Source: Bacteroidales bacterium (lineage in GTDB: Bacteria; Bacteroidota; Bacteroidia; Bacteroidales; UBA932). Taken from it: a stretch of DNA of 64,000 bases. The stretch is taken from positions 1 to 64,000 of the forward strand of contig JAFXVX010000003.1 of assembly GCA_017534745.1 (NCBI GenBank), given 5' to 3'. How positions within the stretch are numbered: the stretch's first letter is position 1; every line of letters begins with the position of its first letter. The translations under genes were made by a program, and so were the position numbers. The notes below the pieces were generated by a model, which was given only the letters and a program-made list of their open reading frames with translations, made no database searches and was not told where the DNA came from. Positions 42,971 to 51,119 of the stretch are shown piece by piece.

Positions 42971-44164
42971 TTAAACCAGGCCGAGCTCTTTAGAGACGGA
43001 GACGAGTTCGGCGGTGTTGGAGACGTCGAGTTTGGAAAGGAGGTTCTTTCGGTACCAGCGTATGGTTTCGGGGCTGAGGTTGAGGGCAGCTGCTATCTGG
43101 GTAGTCGTATAACCTTTGGAAATAAGGTCAAGTATCTCAGTTTCACGAGCGGTCAGGGATGGTGCGTCAACGGAGGGTTTTCTTACGTGAGAATCATCTC
43201 CCTTACGACCTGATTTGCTGCGGCGAATCCAGACAAGTACAGTAACAGTTATAGTGGCCACCAGCAGTAAAAGGCCGGCAACAAGCCACGTAAGAAGTTT
43301 TTTCTGGCTGGCCAGCACCAGGCTCATATACTCAAGGTTTTCTGTGCGAAAATCTGGGTCAAAATCCGGATGTGCAGCGTAATACGCATCGGCCCTTCGT
43401 AGATAAGGCAGTGATTTCCAAGGCTTGCCCTGCTCCATATACAGCCGGCCGAAGCCCTTCCAGACATCAACTATCATAAGCGAATCACCGGAAGCTTCAG
43501 CATAACCCATCGCCTTCTCATATTCCTCGGCCGCCTTCTCTATCTCCCCCTCGTCGATCCATGTCTCCCCCATATTGTAATGAAGGATGGAATTGCTCTC
43601 GTTCCAGCCGTATTTTTCGAATATCCCGCCGGCCTTTTCGTACCACTGCATAGCCTGGGGAATGGAATCCATCATATTATACAGATTGCCAATTGCTCCA
43701 TACAGGGCAGAATACTGATCATCAATGGTCCTTTGGGGATAACCGTCGGGGCACGTAGGGGACGTGGCCCCCGCGGCCATACTGTCCACGGCATCCAATG
43801 CTTTCATATAGTAAACCCTGGCGCTGTCATACTGCTCCTTGCCGTAGTAATACTGCCCAATATAGCGCCATGCGTCGGCATTGGCATCCATCCATACTTC
43901 TTTCTCACTGATAGATAACGCTTTACGAGCATAAAACAAACTTTTCTCCCTGTTAATCTGGTTGTAACCAAGCATCAGGTTGCGGTAAGCGCGGTTTAAA
44001 TCAATGAGATCACCAACCGGGGCCTTATCAACGGCATCCGGTGTCCAGCGCGCAACGACACGCTCGAGGGAATCGAGATTGTGTCCCCTCGAGTCATAGT
44101 AGGCAAAGGTCGGAACGCTGACAGTTGCAAGGGCAGCGATGAATATCAGAATGGCTTTTTTCAC
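42971..44164 (-). CDS. Membrane-anchored TPR protein with C-terminal LuxR-type HTH
   Basis: 397 residues from GTG 44164 (a TTG at 44182 lies upstream of the -7 box). Signal-like N-terminus (KKAILIFIAALATVSVPTFA), then five to six TPR-like helical pairs (YARKALSISEKE, YYYGKEQYDSARVYYMKALD, AMQWYEKAGGIFEKYG, EYEKAMGYAEAS), one membrane helix near 300-325 (LLTWLVAGLLLLVATITVTVLVW), a short linker, and a GerE/LuxR HTH (SLTARETEILDLISKGYTTTQ, LNLSPETIRWYRKNLLSKL). The TPR part is periplasmic and the HTH cytoplasmic, so it may sense envelope signals and act on DNA directly. Divergent from the microprotein/GLUG lipoprotein pair, its likely target. Confidence 0.85.
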   Translation of the reverse strand: MKKAILIFIAALATVSVPTFAYYDSRGHNLDSLERVVARWTPDAVDKAPVGDLIDLNRAYRNLMLGYNQINREKSLFYARKALSISEKEVWMDANADAWRYIGQYYYGKEQYDSARVYYMKALDAVDSMAAGATSPTCPDGYPQRTIDDQYSALYGAIGNLYNMMDSIPQAMQWYEKAGGIFEKYGWNESNSILHYNMGETWIDEGEIEKAAEEYEKAMGYAEASGDSLMIVDVWKGFGRLYMEQGKPWKSLPYLRRADAYYAAHPDFDPDFRTENLEYMSLVLASQKKLLTWLVAGLLLLVATITVTVLVWIRRSKSGRKGDDSHVRKPSVDAPSLTARETEILDLISKGYTTTQIAAALNLSPETIRWYRKNLLSKLDVSNTAELVSVSKELGLV

Positions 44165-44169
44165 GGGAA

Positions 44170-44177
44170 CAAAAATA
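44170..44177 (-). promoter_or_regulatory. -7 box of the TPR-LuxR gene, implying a leaderless mRNA
   Basis: TATTTTTG on the minus strand (44177-44170), 5 nt before GTG 44164. Confidence 0.4.
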
Positions 44178-44285
44178 CACAAAATCCTCGGGCGAAACCA
44201 AAATATCGGCCATAGAAGGGCATTTCCACCCTTTTGGGTGGGTTATTTTACCCTTATGGATATTGTCCCGTCCGGAGCTAAACAT

Positions 44286-44293
44286 TACTTTTG
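44286..44293 (+). promoter_or_regulatory. -7 box of the microprotein/GLUG operon
   Basis: TACTTTTG fits TAnnTTTG; ATG of the microprotein is 21 nt further on. Confidence 0.55.
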
Positions 44294-44314
44294 CGCGCCA
44301 AAAAGTGAAAGCGT

Positions 44315-44455
44315 ATGAAAGAAAAAAATGTCACCTACCTCAGCCCGGCAATGAGGATTGTGAAAATGAAAATTGAGGCCATTCTCGCCGTATCGGGAGA
44401 AAACGAAGGCCTTGTCGAGTCCGGTTACGATTACGGAGATTCTGATTTTGAATAA
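44315..44455 (+). CDS. 46-residue microprotein upstream of GLUG lipoprotein
   Basis: ATG 44315 to TAA 44453-44455, preceded by GTGAAAGCGT. The N-terminal half is basic (MKEKNVTYLSPAMRIVKMKI), the middle is AILAVSGENEG and the C-terminus is acidic (YDYGDSDFE). From memory, many Bacteroidetes carry unannotated 45-60 residue proteins with a YxxPxxxxV...LAxSGE pattern beside fimbrillin-like genes; this one fits. It has its own -7 box and lies 13 bp before the lipoprotein ATG, so the two are one transcript. No signal peptide. Function unknown. Confidence 0.6.
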   Translation: MKEKNVTYLSPAMRIVKMKIEAILAVSGENEGLVESGYDYGDSDFE

Positions 44456-44468
44456 TGGAGGGACCGCT

Positions 44469-46760
44469 ATGAAAAGAATTGCATATATACTGCTCTCTGT
44501 CGCCGCAATTACAGCCTGCACAAAGGAACAGAACACACATATCGACAGCGCTGAAGGTGAACTTACCTTCACCGCTGCCACCGACGCCCCCCTGACCAGG
44601 ACCACAATGAACGCCGCAGGTGAAGGCGCCTGGGACATAGCCTGGGCCATCAGTGACCAGATCCGTATAACGGACGGCACATCCAACGCTGTCTATAAAC
44701 CGACGACCGCCGCGACCCGCAGTCCGCTATCAAAATATTCCGGCACCGCACCCACGGGACCTGTTTTCTACGCCTATTATCCGTCTGGTTATTACAATGT
44801 TAACACCGGCGTATTTTCTTTGCCCGAACTGATCGGCTCATACACCAGCGGCACATTCACCGGTTTCCCTATGTACGCGCAGTCAGAAAACGCTGACCTG
44901 GCCTTCAAGAATGTCTGCGGCCTTCTCGCCCTCTCGCTCTCCGGCGAAGGAGACGACAAGATTGGCCGCGTCAACCTGTCGGCCAACGAGTACCTCTCCG
45001 GTCCTATGACGATTGTACCTGACGGAGACGCATGGAAAGCTGAAATCACCTCCGGCAGCAAGGAAGTGGCCGTCAGTTTCCTTAATTACAGGAAACTCTC
45101 CGAGGGGGCGATTATTTACTTACCGTTGCCTGAAGGAACATATACCAACTTCACTATCAATGTTTTATCCTCAAAACAAGGCGTCAGCTACGCCCACAAG
45201 GTTGCTACTAAAGATATCGTTATTGTCAGAAGTCAGGTGACTCCCATCACCCTCTCAACTATCGCTTTTGACACAAAAACGCTTAACGGCACCGGAACTG
45301 CCGAAGACCCCTTCCTCATTGAAAATGAGGCGGATCTTCTGGCGCTTGCCGCCGACTGCAGGGGAGGTATTCTCTACACCGGTCAATATATAAAGATAGT
45401 CAACGATATCACCCTTACAGCCGCCCACAAGCCGTTCGCCCTGGAGTGCGCCGAACTTGACGGCAATGGGAAGACTATTACCGTTGCCGCCGGTTTCGAC
45501 TTTTCGGATGTCACTTCCGACTCTCCCAACGGCGGATTCATTTCCAAACTCAAGGGTACCGTAAAGGACCTCACAATCGATGGACCGGACGTCACAATCA
45601 CGGCTGAAGAGTCCGTCAACGTGCGCCGCTTCGGCGCGGTCGTCGGCTTCGACGGCACCGTCAGGAACTGTTGCAACAAGGTCAATATTTCATTCACCTC
45701 TTCCTGGAAAGAAGACAACCCGGCCCTTGCAAAAGGCATCGCGGTGGGTGGTGTTATGGGCTACGGATCCGTGTATGATTCTGTAAATGAGGGAAATATC
45801 AGTTTAACTCTCACTAATTCTGTAAACCCGGCATCTTACGTCGGCGGCATCAGCGGAATGGGTACAACCGTATCAGGTTGCAGTAACATCGGAAATGTTC
45901 TGGGCGACGGTGTCCGTTACACCGGCGGCATTACCGGTGGCAATAACAATTCGTCGCTTCCCGTCACCGCAGACCGCTGCATCAACAGCGGCGCTGTTAC
46001 CGGTATATATAAATATAGTAATGCCAACTACTGCCAGGGTGCAGCAGGCGGTATCGTCGGTGCAGCTCCGAAGGGAACCATAAAAAACTGTGGTAACTCA
46101 GGTCAGGTTATCGGCCAGCACAACACAACCGGCTACAGCGGACCCATCATCTACGCAGCCGGGATAGTCGGAATATCCGCCCTCAGCAGCTCAGCGATTG
46201 GCACTGTACAGAACTGCTACAACACCGCCGATATCATAGCCCGGACAGAATACGACAACGTCGGATTCAAGCCGTTCGCCGCAGGTATCAGCGGAAGGGG
46301 AGGAAATATAACCAACTGCTACACGGGTGGGACAATCTACACCAAGGCCAAAGGAAACGATGGACTCTACGACAATAAGTCCTATGGCGGCGCCATTATA
46401 GGCTACCTTTGGTACAACTCCTCCTCCAGCATACCCTACGAGGGCGGTGCCGGATTCTGCTGGTTCCCCCAGCAGAATCTCGGCGGGAGCGGCGCTTCTA
46501 TGAGAACCATCGGATACGTCTCCAAGGACGCCAAAGAAACCTCCAGCGCAACGACCACTACCAGGGGTTCCGACACCGGCGGAAGGAAATTCGACAGAAC
46601 TACCCTGCTGTCAGTAGGCACAAGCACTATCGGCGAAACGGAATATCCGGCAGGTACCGACCTCGTGACCCTGCTCAACGCAGGCGTAGCAACCCTCGAC
46701 GGCACCTTCTGCACTTGGACCGCCGGCACCGGCACCCCGGCTTACCCGGTCTTTGAGTAA
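44469..46760 (+). CDS. Fimbrillin-like/GLUG-repeat surface lipoprotein
   Basis: 763 residues from ATG 44469, preceded by GGAGG. The lipoprotein signal ends at Cys17 (AITAC). Residues about 25-275 are a fimbrillin-like domain (ELTFTAATDAPLTRT, WAISDQIRITDG, VFYAYYPSG). After GTGTAEDPFLIENEADLLALA comes a repeat region of GLUG-type beta-solenoid units: each has GG(I/V)xG followed by xNC(Y/G)NxG (for example VGGISGMG, YTGGITGG, AGGIVGAA, AAGIVGIS, AAGISGRG). Such proteins act as adhesins or matrix proteins on the cell surface. No enzyme motif. Ends with a terminator at 46768. Confidence 0.75.
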   Translation: MKRIAYILLSVAAITACTKEQNTHIDSAEGELTFTAATDAPLTRTTMNAAGEGAWDIAWAISDQIRITDGTSNAVYKPTTAATRSPLSKYSGTAPTGPVFYAYYPSGYYNVNTGVFSLPELIGSYTSGTFTGFPMYAQSENADLAFKNVCGLLALSLSGEGDDKIGRVNLSANEYLSGPMTIVPDGDAWKAEITSGSKEVAVSFLNYRKLSEGAIIYLPLPEGTYTNFTINVLSSKQGVSYAHKVATKDIVIVRSQVTPITLSTIAFDTKTLNGTGTAEDPFLIENEADLLALAADCRGGILYTGQYIKIVNDITLTAAHKPFALECAELDGNGKTITVAAGFDFSDVTSDSPNGGFISKLKGTVKDLTIDGPDVTITAEESVNVRRFGAVVGFDGTVRNCCNKVNISFTSSWKEDNPALAKGIAVGGVMGYGSVYDSVNEGNISLTLTNSVNPASYVGGISGMGTTVSGCSNIGNVLGDGVRYTGGITGGNNNSSLPVTADRCINSGAVTGIYKYSNANYCQGAAGGIVGAAPKGTIKNCGNSGQVIGQHNTTGYSGPIIYAAGIVGISALSSSAIGTVQNCYNTADIIARTEYDNVGFKPFAAGISGRGGNITNCYTGGTIYTKAKGNDGLYDNKSYGGAIIGYLWYNSSSSIPYEGGAGFCWFPQQNLGGSGASMRTIGYVSKDAKETSSATTTTRGSDTGGRKFDRTTLLSVGTSTIGETEYPAGTDLVTLLNAGVATLDGTFCTWTAGTGTPAYPVFE

Positions 46761-46767
46761 AATGGAC

Positions 46768-46792
46768 GGGGCGTCTTTACGGCGCCCCTTTT
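46768..46792 (+). terminator. Rho-independent terminator after the GLUG gene
   Basis: GGGGCG (46768-46773) pairs with CGCCCC (46783-46788), followed by TTTT. It starts 8 bp after the stop and lies before the convergent mnmG end. Confidence 0.7.
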
Positions 46793-46801
46793 ACATTATA
46801 A

Positions 46802-48685
46802 TTACCGTCCGAAATAGACGAGAAGGACGGAAATGTCGGAGGGGGAGACGCCGCTGATGCGGGAGGCCTGGGCGATGGAGGAAGGACGGTAGCGGTTCAA
46901 CTTCTGGCGGCACTCTATGGAGAGGCCGGAGAGGGCGTCGAAGTTGAAGCCTTCCGGAATCTTTAGGTTTTCGAGCCGTTTGATTTTATCCGCGAGTGCC
47001 TTTTCGCGCTCAATATATCCCTTATATTTAATGGATATCTCCACGGATTCCACGACCTCCTTTTCCTCCGAGACGCCGTGTCTCTCTTTTGTTCCACGTG
47101 GAACAATTTCCAGAAGATTCTTCAGCGATACTTCCGGCCTTGCCGCCAGGTCAGAAACAGTTTTGGAATCCGTTATCGGTGTGGATCCGGAAACTGTGAG
47201 AAGTTCATTGGCAACTCCGGCTTTGAGAAGAGTGTCGTCACAGAACTCCTGCAGCCTGGAAACCTTCTCATACTTTTTCATCGTCAGCTCATAGCGGAAC
47301 TTATCCACCAGACCTATGTTATACGAGAGTTCAGTAAGGCGCGCATCGGCATTATCCTGACGAAGGAGAATACGGTATTCAGCGCGCGAAGTAAACATCC
47401 TGTACGGCTCATCAACTCCCTTTGTAATCAGGTCGTCAATAAGAACACCGATGTACGCCTGGTCGCGTCCAAGCACCAGAGGATCCTTCTCCGCAAGTTT
47501 CCTGTGGGCATTTATACCTGCGATGATACCCTGCGCGGCAGCTTCCTCGTAGCCGGTCGTTCCATTGACCTGACCGGCGAGGAAGAGCCCGTCTATCACG
47601 CGCGACTCAAGTGACGGCTTGAGCATCACCGGATCGAAGTAGTCGTATTCTACAGCATAGGCCGGGCGGAATATCTCCACATGTTCAAGACCCGGCACTT
47701 TACGCATCGCCGCAATCTGGATATCCAGGGGGAGTGATGATGAAAATCCCTGGAGGTAGTATTCCCTTCCTTCGCGGGCTTCCGGCTCAAGGAAAAGTTG
47801 GTGCGAATCCTTGTCGGCGAAAGTGCGGATCTTATCCTCGATGCTCGGACAGTAACGCGGTCCCTTGCCGTGGATCATCCCGGTGAAAAGAGGAGAGTCG
47901 GCAAAGCCCGACCGGAGAATGTCGTGAACCTCCTCATTGGTGTGAAGTATATAGCAGGGGAGTTGGGGCGTCCCGCTCTGAACCGGTGAAGGATTGGGGA
48001 GGAATGAAAATCTCTCCGGCTCCGGGTCGCCGGTCTGAAGGATGAGCGACGAAGTGTCAACTGTCGAGATGTCGATCCGCGGTGGAGTCCCGGTCTTCAT
48101 CCGGGAAGAGGGGATACCCCGCTCGACCAGTTGACCGGTCAGACCGTGTGAAGAAATCTCGCCGATGCGGCCACCTTCGAATTCTGTCCGCCCGATGAAA
48201 AGTTTTCCTTCGAGGAAGGTTCCGGCAGTCAGGATAACCGCGCGAGAGTGAAAAATTGCCCCTGTATTTGTACGGACGCCTGCGATTTTTTCATTCTCAA
48301 AGAGGAAAGAAGTCGCAAAATCCGCGTAAAGCCTTAAGTTACAGCTACTTTCGAGAATTTTCCTCCAATAGGCTGAAAAGTACTGTTTGTCGCACTGCGC
48401 CCTCGGACTCCACATCGCCGGCCCCTTTGACCTGTTGAGCATCCTGAACTGGAGAGTCGCGGCGTCCGTGACGATCCCGGTGTATCCTCCGAGCGCGTCG
48501 ATCTCCCGGACGATCTGTCCCTTCGCGATTCCGCCGACCGCCGGGTTGCACGACATCTTGGCAAACCCGGTCAGGTCCGGAGAGATGAGCAGCGTCCGCG
48601 ACCCGAGCGACGAAGCGGCCATCGCCGCCTCGCACCCGGCATGACCGCCGCCGACAACGATTATGTCGAATTCAAACGAGTTCAC
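46802..48685 (-). CDS. mnmG: tRNA uridine 5-carboxymethylaminomethyl modification enzyme MnmG
   Basis: 627 residues from GTG 48685. FAD/NAD-binding Rossmann motif VVGGGHAGCEAA, then SCNPAVGGIAKGQIVREIDALGG, MLNRSKGPAMWSPRAQ, TAGTFLEGKLFIG, GTPPRID, KGPRYCPSIEDK, LFLAGQVNGTTGYEEAAAQG and the C-terminal helical domain (YKGYIEREKAL). With MnmE it modifies U34 of several tRNAs. The start overlaps the ybeY stop by 14 bp, indicating coupling. Confidence 0.98.
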   Translation of the reverse strand: MNSFEFDIIVVGGGHAGCEAAMAASSLGSRTLLISPDLTGFAKMSCNPAVGGIAKGQIVREIDALGGYTGIVTDAATLQFRMLNRSKGPAMWSPRAQCDKQYFSAYWRKILESSCNLRLYADFATSFLFENEKIAGVRTNTGAIFHSRAVILTAGTFLEGKLFIGRTEFEGGRIGEISSHGLTGQLVERGIPSSRMKTGTPPRIDISTVDTSSLILQTGDPEPERFSFLPNPSPVQSGTPQLPCYILHTNEEVHDILRSGFADSPLFTGMIHGKGPRYCPSIEDKIRTFADKDSHQLFLEPEAREGREYYLQGFSSSLPLDIQIAAMRKVPGLEHVEIFRPAYAVEYDYFDPVMLKPSLESRVIDGLFLAGQVNGTTGYEEAAAQGIIAGINAHRKLAEKDPLVLGRDQAYIGVLIDDLITKGVDEPYRMFTSRAEYRILLRQDNADARLTELSYNIGLVDKFRYELTMKKYEKVSRLQEFCDDTLLKAGVANELLTVSGSTPITDSKTVSDLAARPEVSLKNLLEIVPRGTKERHGVSEEKEVVESVEISIKYKGYIEREKALADKIKRLENLKIPEGFNFDALSGLSIECRQKLNRYRPSSIAQASRISGVSPSDISVLLVYFGR

Positions 48686-49091
48686 GGAGTGAGAGGTAAT
48701 AGTTTTCCTTGGAGCGCATCTCTTTCTTTTCTTCGGCGGTGTGGTCGTCGTAGCCGATCAGGTGGAGAACGCCGTGGACGATGACCCTGTTGAGTTCGTC
48801 CGCGAACTCCGTCTTATAGTGAATCGCGTTTTCCCGCACACTATCTATACTTATAAAGAGGTCGCCGTTCAGCTTATCTCCTTCGCAGTAGTCGAAGGTG
48901 ATAATATCGGTGTAATAGTCATGGCCGAGATACTTCAGGTTCACGTCCAGAATATACGGATCCGAGCAGAATATCACCGAAATATCGCCCAGCATCCTTA
49001 TCTCACTCTCCGCCACCAACTTCAGCCATCTCGACGTCCGCCTCTTCTCCTTAAACGCAAACTTTACTCCCTCTGTAAAATAATTTACCAT
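48672..49091 (-). CDS. ybeY: Endoribonuclease YbeY (16S rRNA maturation)
   Basis: 139 residues. Zinc-binding motif HGVLHLIGYDDH (H-x3-H-x5-H), preceded by DYYTDIITFDY and GDLFISIDSVRENA. Processes 16S rRNA ends and helps ribosome quality control. First gene of ybeY-mnmG. A -7 box TAGATTTG on the minus strand is at 49128-49121, without a clear -33. Confidence 0.96.
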   Translation of the reverse strand: MVNYFTEGVKFAFKEKRRTSRWLKLVAESEIRMLGDISVIFCSDPYILDVNLKYLGHDYYTDIITFDYCEGDKLNGDLFISIDSVRENAIHYKTEFADELNRVIVHGVLHLIGYDDHTAEEKKEMRSKENYYLSLRELV

Positions 49092-49142
49092 ACCTCTTTA
49101 TCATTCGAAAAAATAGTACGCAAATCTACAACTAATTTTTAG

Positions 49143-49150
49143 TACTTTTG
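49143..49150 (+). promoter_or_regulatory. -7 box of the TPR-HTH lipoprotein gene, implying a leaderless mRNA
   Basis: TACTTTTG, ending 5 nt before GTG 49156 and covering the alternative GTG at 49150. Confidence 0.4.
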
Positions 49151-49155
49151 TGATT

Positions 49156-50247
49156 GTGAAGAGAAGTTTATTCATATTGGCAACGCTGCTGATGGCAGCG
49201 GCCTGTTCCACGTGGAACGGGTGGAGGCATTATGGAGAGTTGGCAGAGGCGGTGTATGCAGCTCCGGACAGTGTGCTGATGGTGCTGGAGGATGCTGTTG
49301 CGCCGGCCGAAGGGCGCGAGGAGGCGGAGTATTACCTTCTCCGGGAGAAGGCATTCCTATTATATTATAGTTTACCGGATGAGACGGAGAAAGAGCACTC
49401 TGCGGCGGCTGTCGAGTACTTTTCAAAGCACGGCCCGGCGCCGATGAAAGCGGAGGCCTACAGCCTGCTCGGAAAGACCCTCGCATCTGAAAGCCGCCAT
49501 GAGGATGCCCTGAAAGCGTATTCACTGGCTCTTAAATATGTCAACTGGGACAGTGCCGATGATTCCATTGCAAAGGATATCTGCCGCGACATCGCATCCA
49601 GCCAAAAGGCCACCGGAGTAGATTTAGACGACGGTGAATATATCTACCTCGCCTGGAAAAGCCTATATACCGGCCGTAACCGCACCGAACGGACCCGCTT
49701 CGGCGCGCTCCTTCTGTTGTTTACCGCCATTTTCGCCACGATGGTCTGGTATCTGAAGGCCAAAAGGATAGCCTCCGAAAAGGAGCTCGCAGAGGAAAAG
49801 GCCGAGACCGAGCGGTATATGTCCATCGCGGAGGAACTGCAGGGTAAGGTGGCCCGCATGAAGTCTAAGGGCGGAGCCGAAGTTCTCGAGCGGCTCTGCG
49901 CGCAGTACTATGTCAACGAGGGTTCAGACCGCCTCGGTGGCAGCGTCGTCAGGGAGGTTAAGGATATCATCGACGGTCTCCGCAATGATCCGAAGGTTCA
50001 GAAGGAACTCGAAAACGAACTAAACGCCGGCTGCGACAATGTGATGCAGCGGCTCCGGGACGAGTTTCCGAAGTGGAAGGAGGAGGATTTCCGCATCTAC
50101 TGCTACACCGCCTCCGGCTTCTCCTCCACCGCCATCGCCACCCTCATCGAAAAGGAAAAGCCCTACGTTTACAACCGTCTCTACCGCATCAAATCTTCCC
50201 TCTCCAAATCTCCAAATTCTGAATTTTATTTATCGCATTTGAACTAA
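49156..50247 (+). CDS. Lipoprotein-type TPR membrane protein with C-terminal HTH-like segment
   Basis: 363 residues from GTG 49156. N-terminal signal ends near AAACS. Residues 20-155 are helical TPR-like (EEAEYYLLREKAFLLYYSL, AEAYSLLGKTLASESRHEDALKAYSLALKYV). A membrane helix follows (FGALLLLFTAIFATMVWYLKA, about 178-198), then a coiled coil (ASEKELAEEKAETERYMSIAEELQGKV) and a cytoplasmic domain ending in an HTH-like unit (ASGFSSTAIATLIEKEKPYVYNR). Same general plan as the LuxR-type protein at 42971, but the coiled coil points to dimerisation and the HTH is atypical. A membrane-embedded regulator is inferred; target unknown. Single gene. Confidence 0.65.
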   Translation: MKRSLFILATLLMAAACSTWNGWRHYGELAEAVYAAPDSVLMVLEDAVAPAEGREEAEYYLLREKAFLLYYSLPDETEKEHSAAAVEYFSKHGPAPMKAEAYSLLGKTLASESRHEDALKAYSLALKYVNWDSADDSIAKDICRDIASSQKATGVDLDDGEYIYLAWKSLYTGRNRTERTRFGALLLLFTAIFATMVWYLKAKRIASEKELAEEKAETERYMSIAEELQGKVARMKSKGGAEVLERLCAQYYVNEGSDRLGGSVVREVKDIIDGLRNDPKVQKELENELNAGCDNVMQRLRDEFPKWKEEDFRIYCYTASGFSSTAIATLIEKEKPYVYNRLYRIKSSLSKSPNSEFYLSHLN

Positions 50248-50419
50248 TTGCGAGATTTTCTGATACACTTGCAAGATTTTTATATTTTTATAAATTGTAA
50301 AATATTGATTTATAATAATATATAAAATCATTGTGCGAGAAAAGAAAAGGACGGAAATTAGGATGGTTGAAATAATGAAATTACCTTTGTATCAAGAAAA
50401 ACAGTAAAATCGAGATACT
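50248..50419. other. A/T-rich intergenic region before tonB
   Basis: 172 bp, very A/T-rich. It holds the tonB -7 box TACCTTTG (50382-50389), 30 nt before the ATG. No strong terminator or RNA gene seen. Confidence 0.5.
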
Positions 50420-51115
50420 ATGGAAGTCAAGAAAAGTCCCAAAGCAAGTCTTGAAAATAAGAGACTGCTTTTCACTGAAATTGGTCTCGTGGTCGCTCTT
50501 GGTATAGTTTACGGCGCTTTCGAGTGGTCCTCGAAAGACAAGGCCGTGGCGCTCCTTGAGGACACCACCCAGGCTGACGACGTAGAGGAAATCATCGCTA
50601 TCCAGCAGGAGACTCCTCCCCCGCCGCCCGAGGCTCCGAACATCCCCATCCTCTCGGACCAGATCGACATCGTCGATGACGACATCAAACTCGACGACGA
50701 CCTCTTCATGAACCTCGAAGACGACGCCAACACCGGAGTCGAGATCATGGACTACAAGGAAGAGCAGGTCGTTGAAGAGGAGATTGAGGAAGAGGCCATT
50801 CCGTTCCAACTCGTTGAAGAGAAGCCTTCCTTCAACGGTGGCGACGCCAATGAGTTCTCGAAGTGGGTCAACTCCAAGCTCGTCTATCCTGAAATCGCCA
50901 AGGAAAACGGCGTGCAGGGCCGTGTAACCCTCCAGTTCACAGTGGAAGCCGACGGCCGCGTCACCAACGTCAAGGTCCTCCGCGGCGTGGATGAGTCCCT
51001 CGACAAAGAGGCTGTCCGCGTTGTCGCGTCTTCCCCGAAGTGGAAGCCGGGCAAGCAGAGAGACCGCGCCGTGAAGGTTACCTACACCTTCCCCGTTATC
51101 TTCCAGCTCAGATAA
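50420..51115 (+). CDS. tonB: TonB energy-transducer protein
   Basis: 231 residues. One N-terminal membrane helix (LLFTEIGLVVALGIVYGAFEW), a proline-rich segment (QETPPPPPEAPNIP), a very acidic spacer (residues 75-130), and a C-terminal TonB domain (YPEIAKENGVQGRVTLQFTV, GRVTNVKVLRGVDESLDKEAVRVV, WKPGKQRDRAVKVTYTFPV). Carries proton-motive energy to SusC-type receptors such as the one at 12113. exbB and exbD are not adjacent. hflX follows after 4 bp. Confidence 0.95.
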   Translation: MEVKKSPKASLENKRLLFTEIGLVVALGIVYGAFEWSSKDKAVALLEDTTQADDVEEIIAIQQETPPPPPEAPNIPILSDQIDIVDDDIKLDDDLFMNLEDDANTGVEIMDYKEEQVVEEEIEEEAIPFQLVEEKPSFNGGDANEFSKWVNSKLVYPEIAKENGVQGRVTLQFTVEADGRVTNVKVLRGVDESLDKEAVRVVASSPKWKPGKQRDRAVKVTYTFPVIFQLR

Positions 51116-51119
51116 TTCC

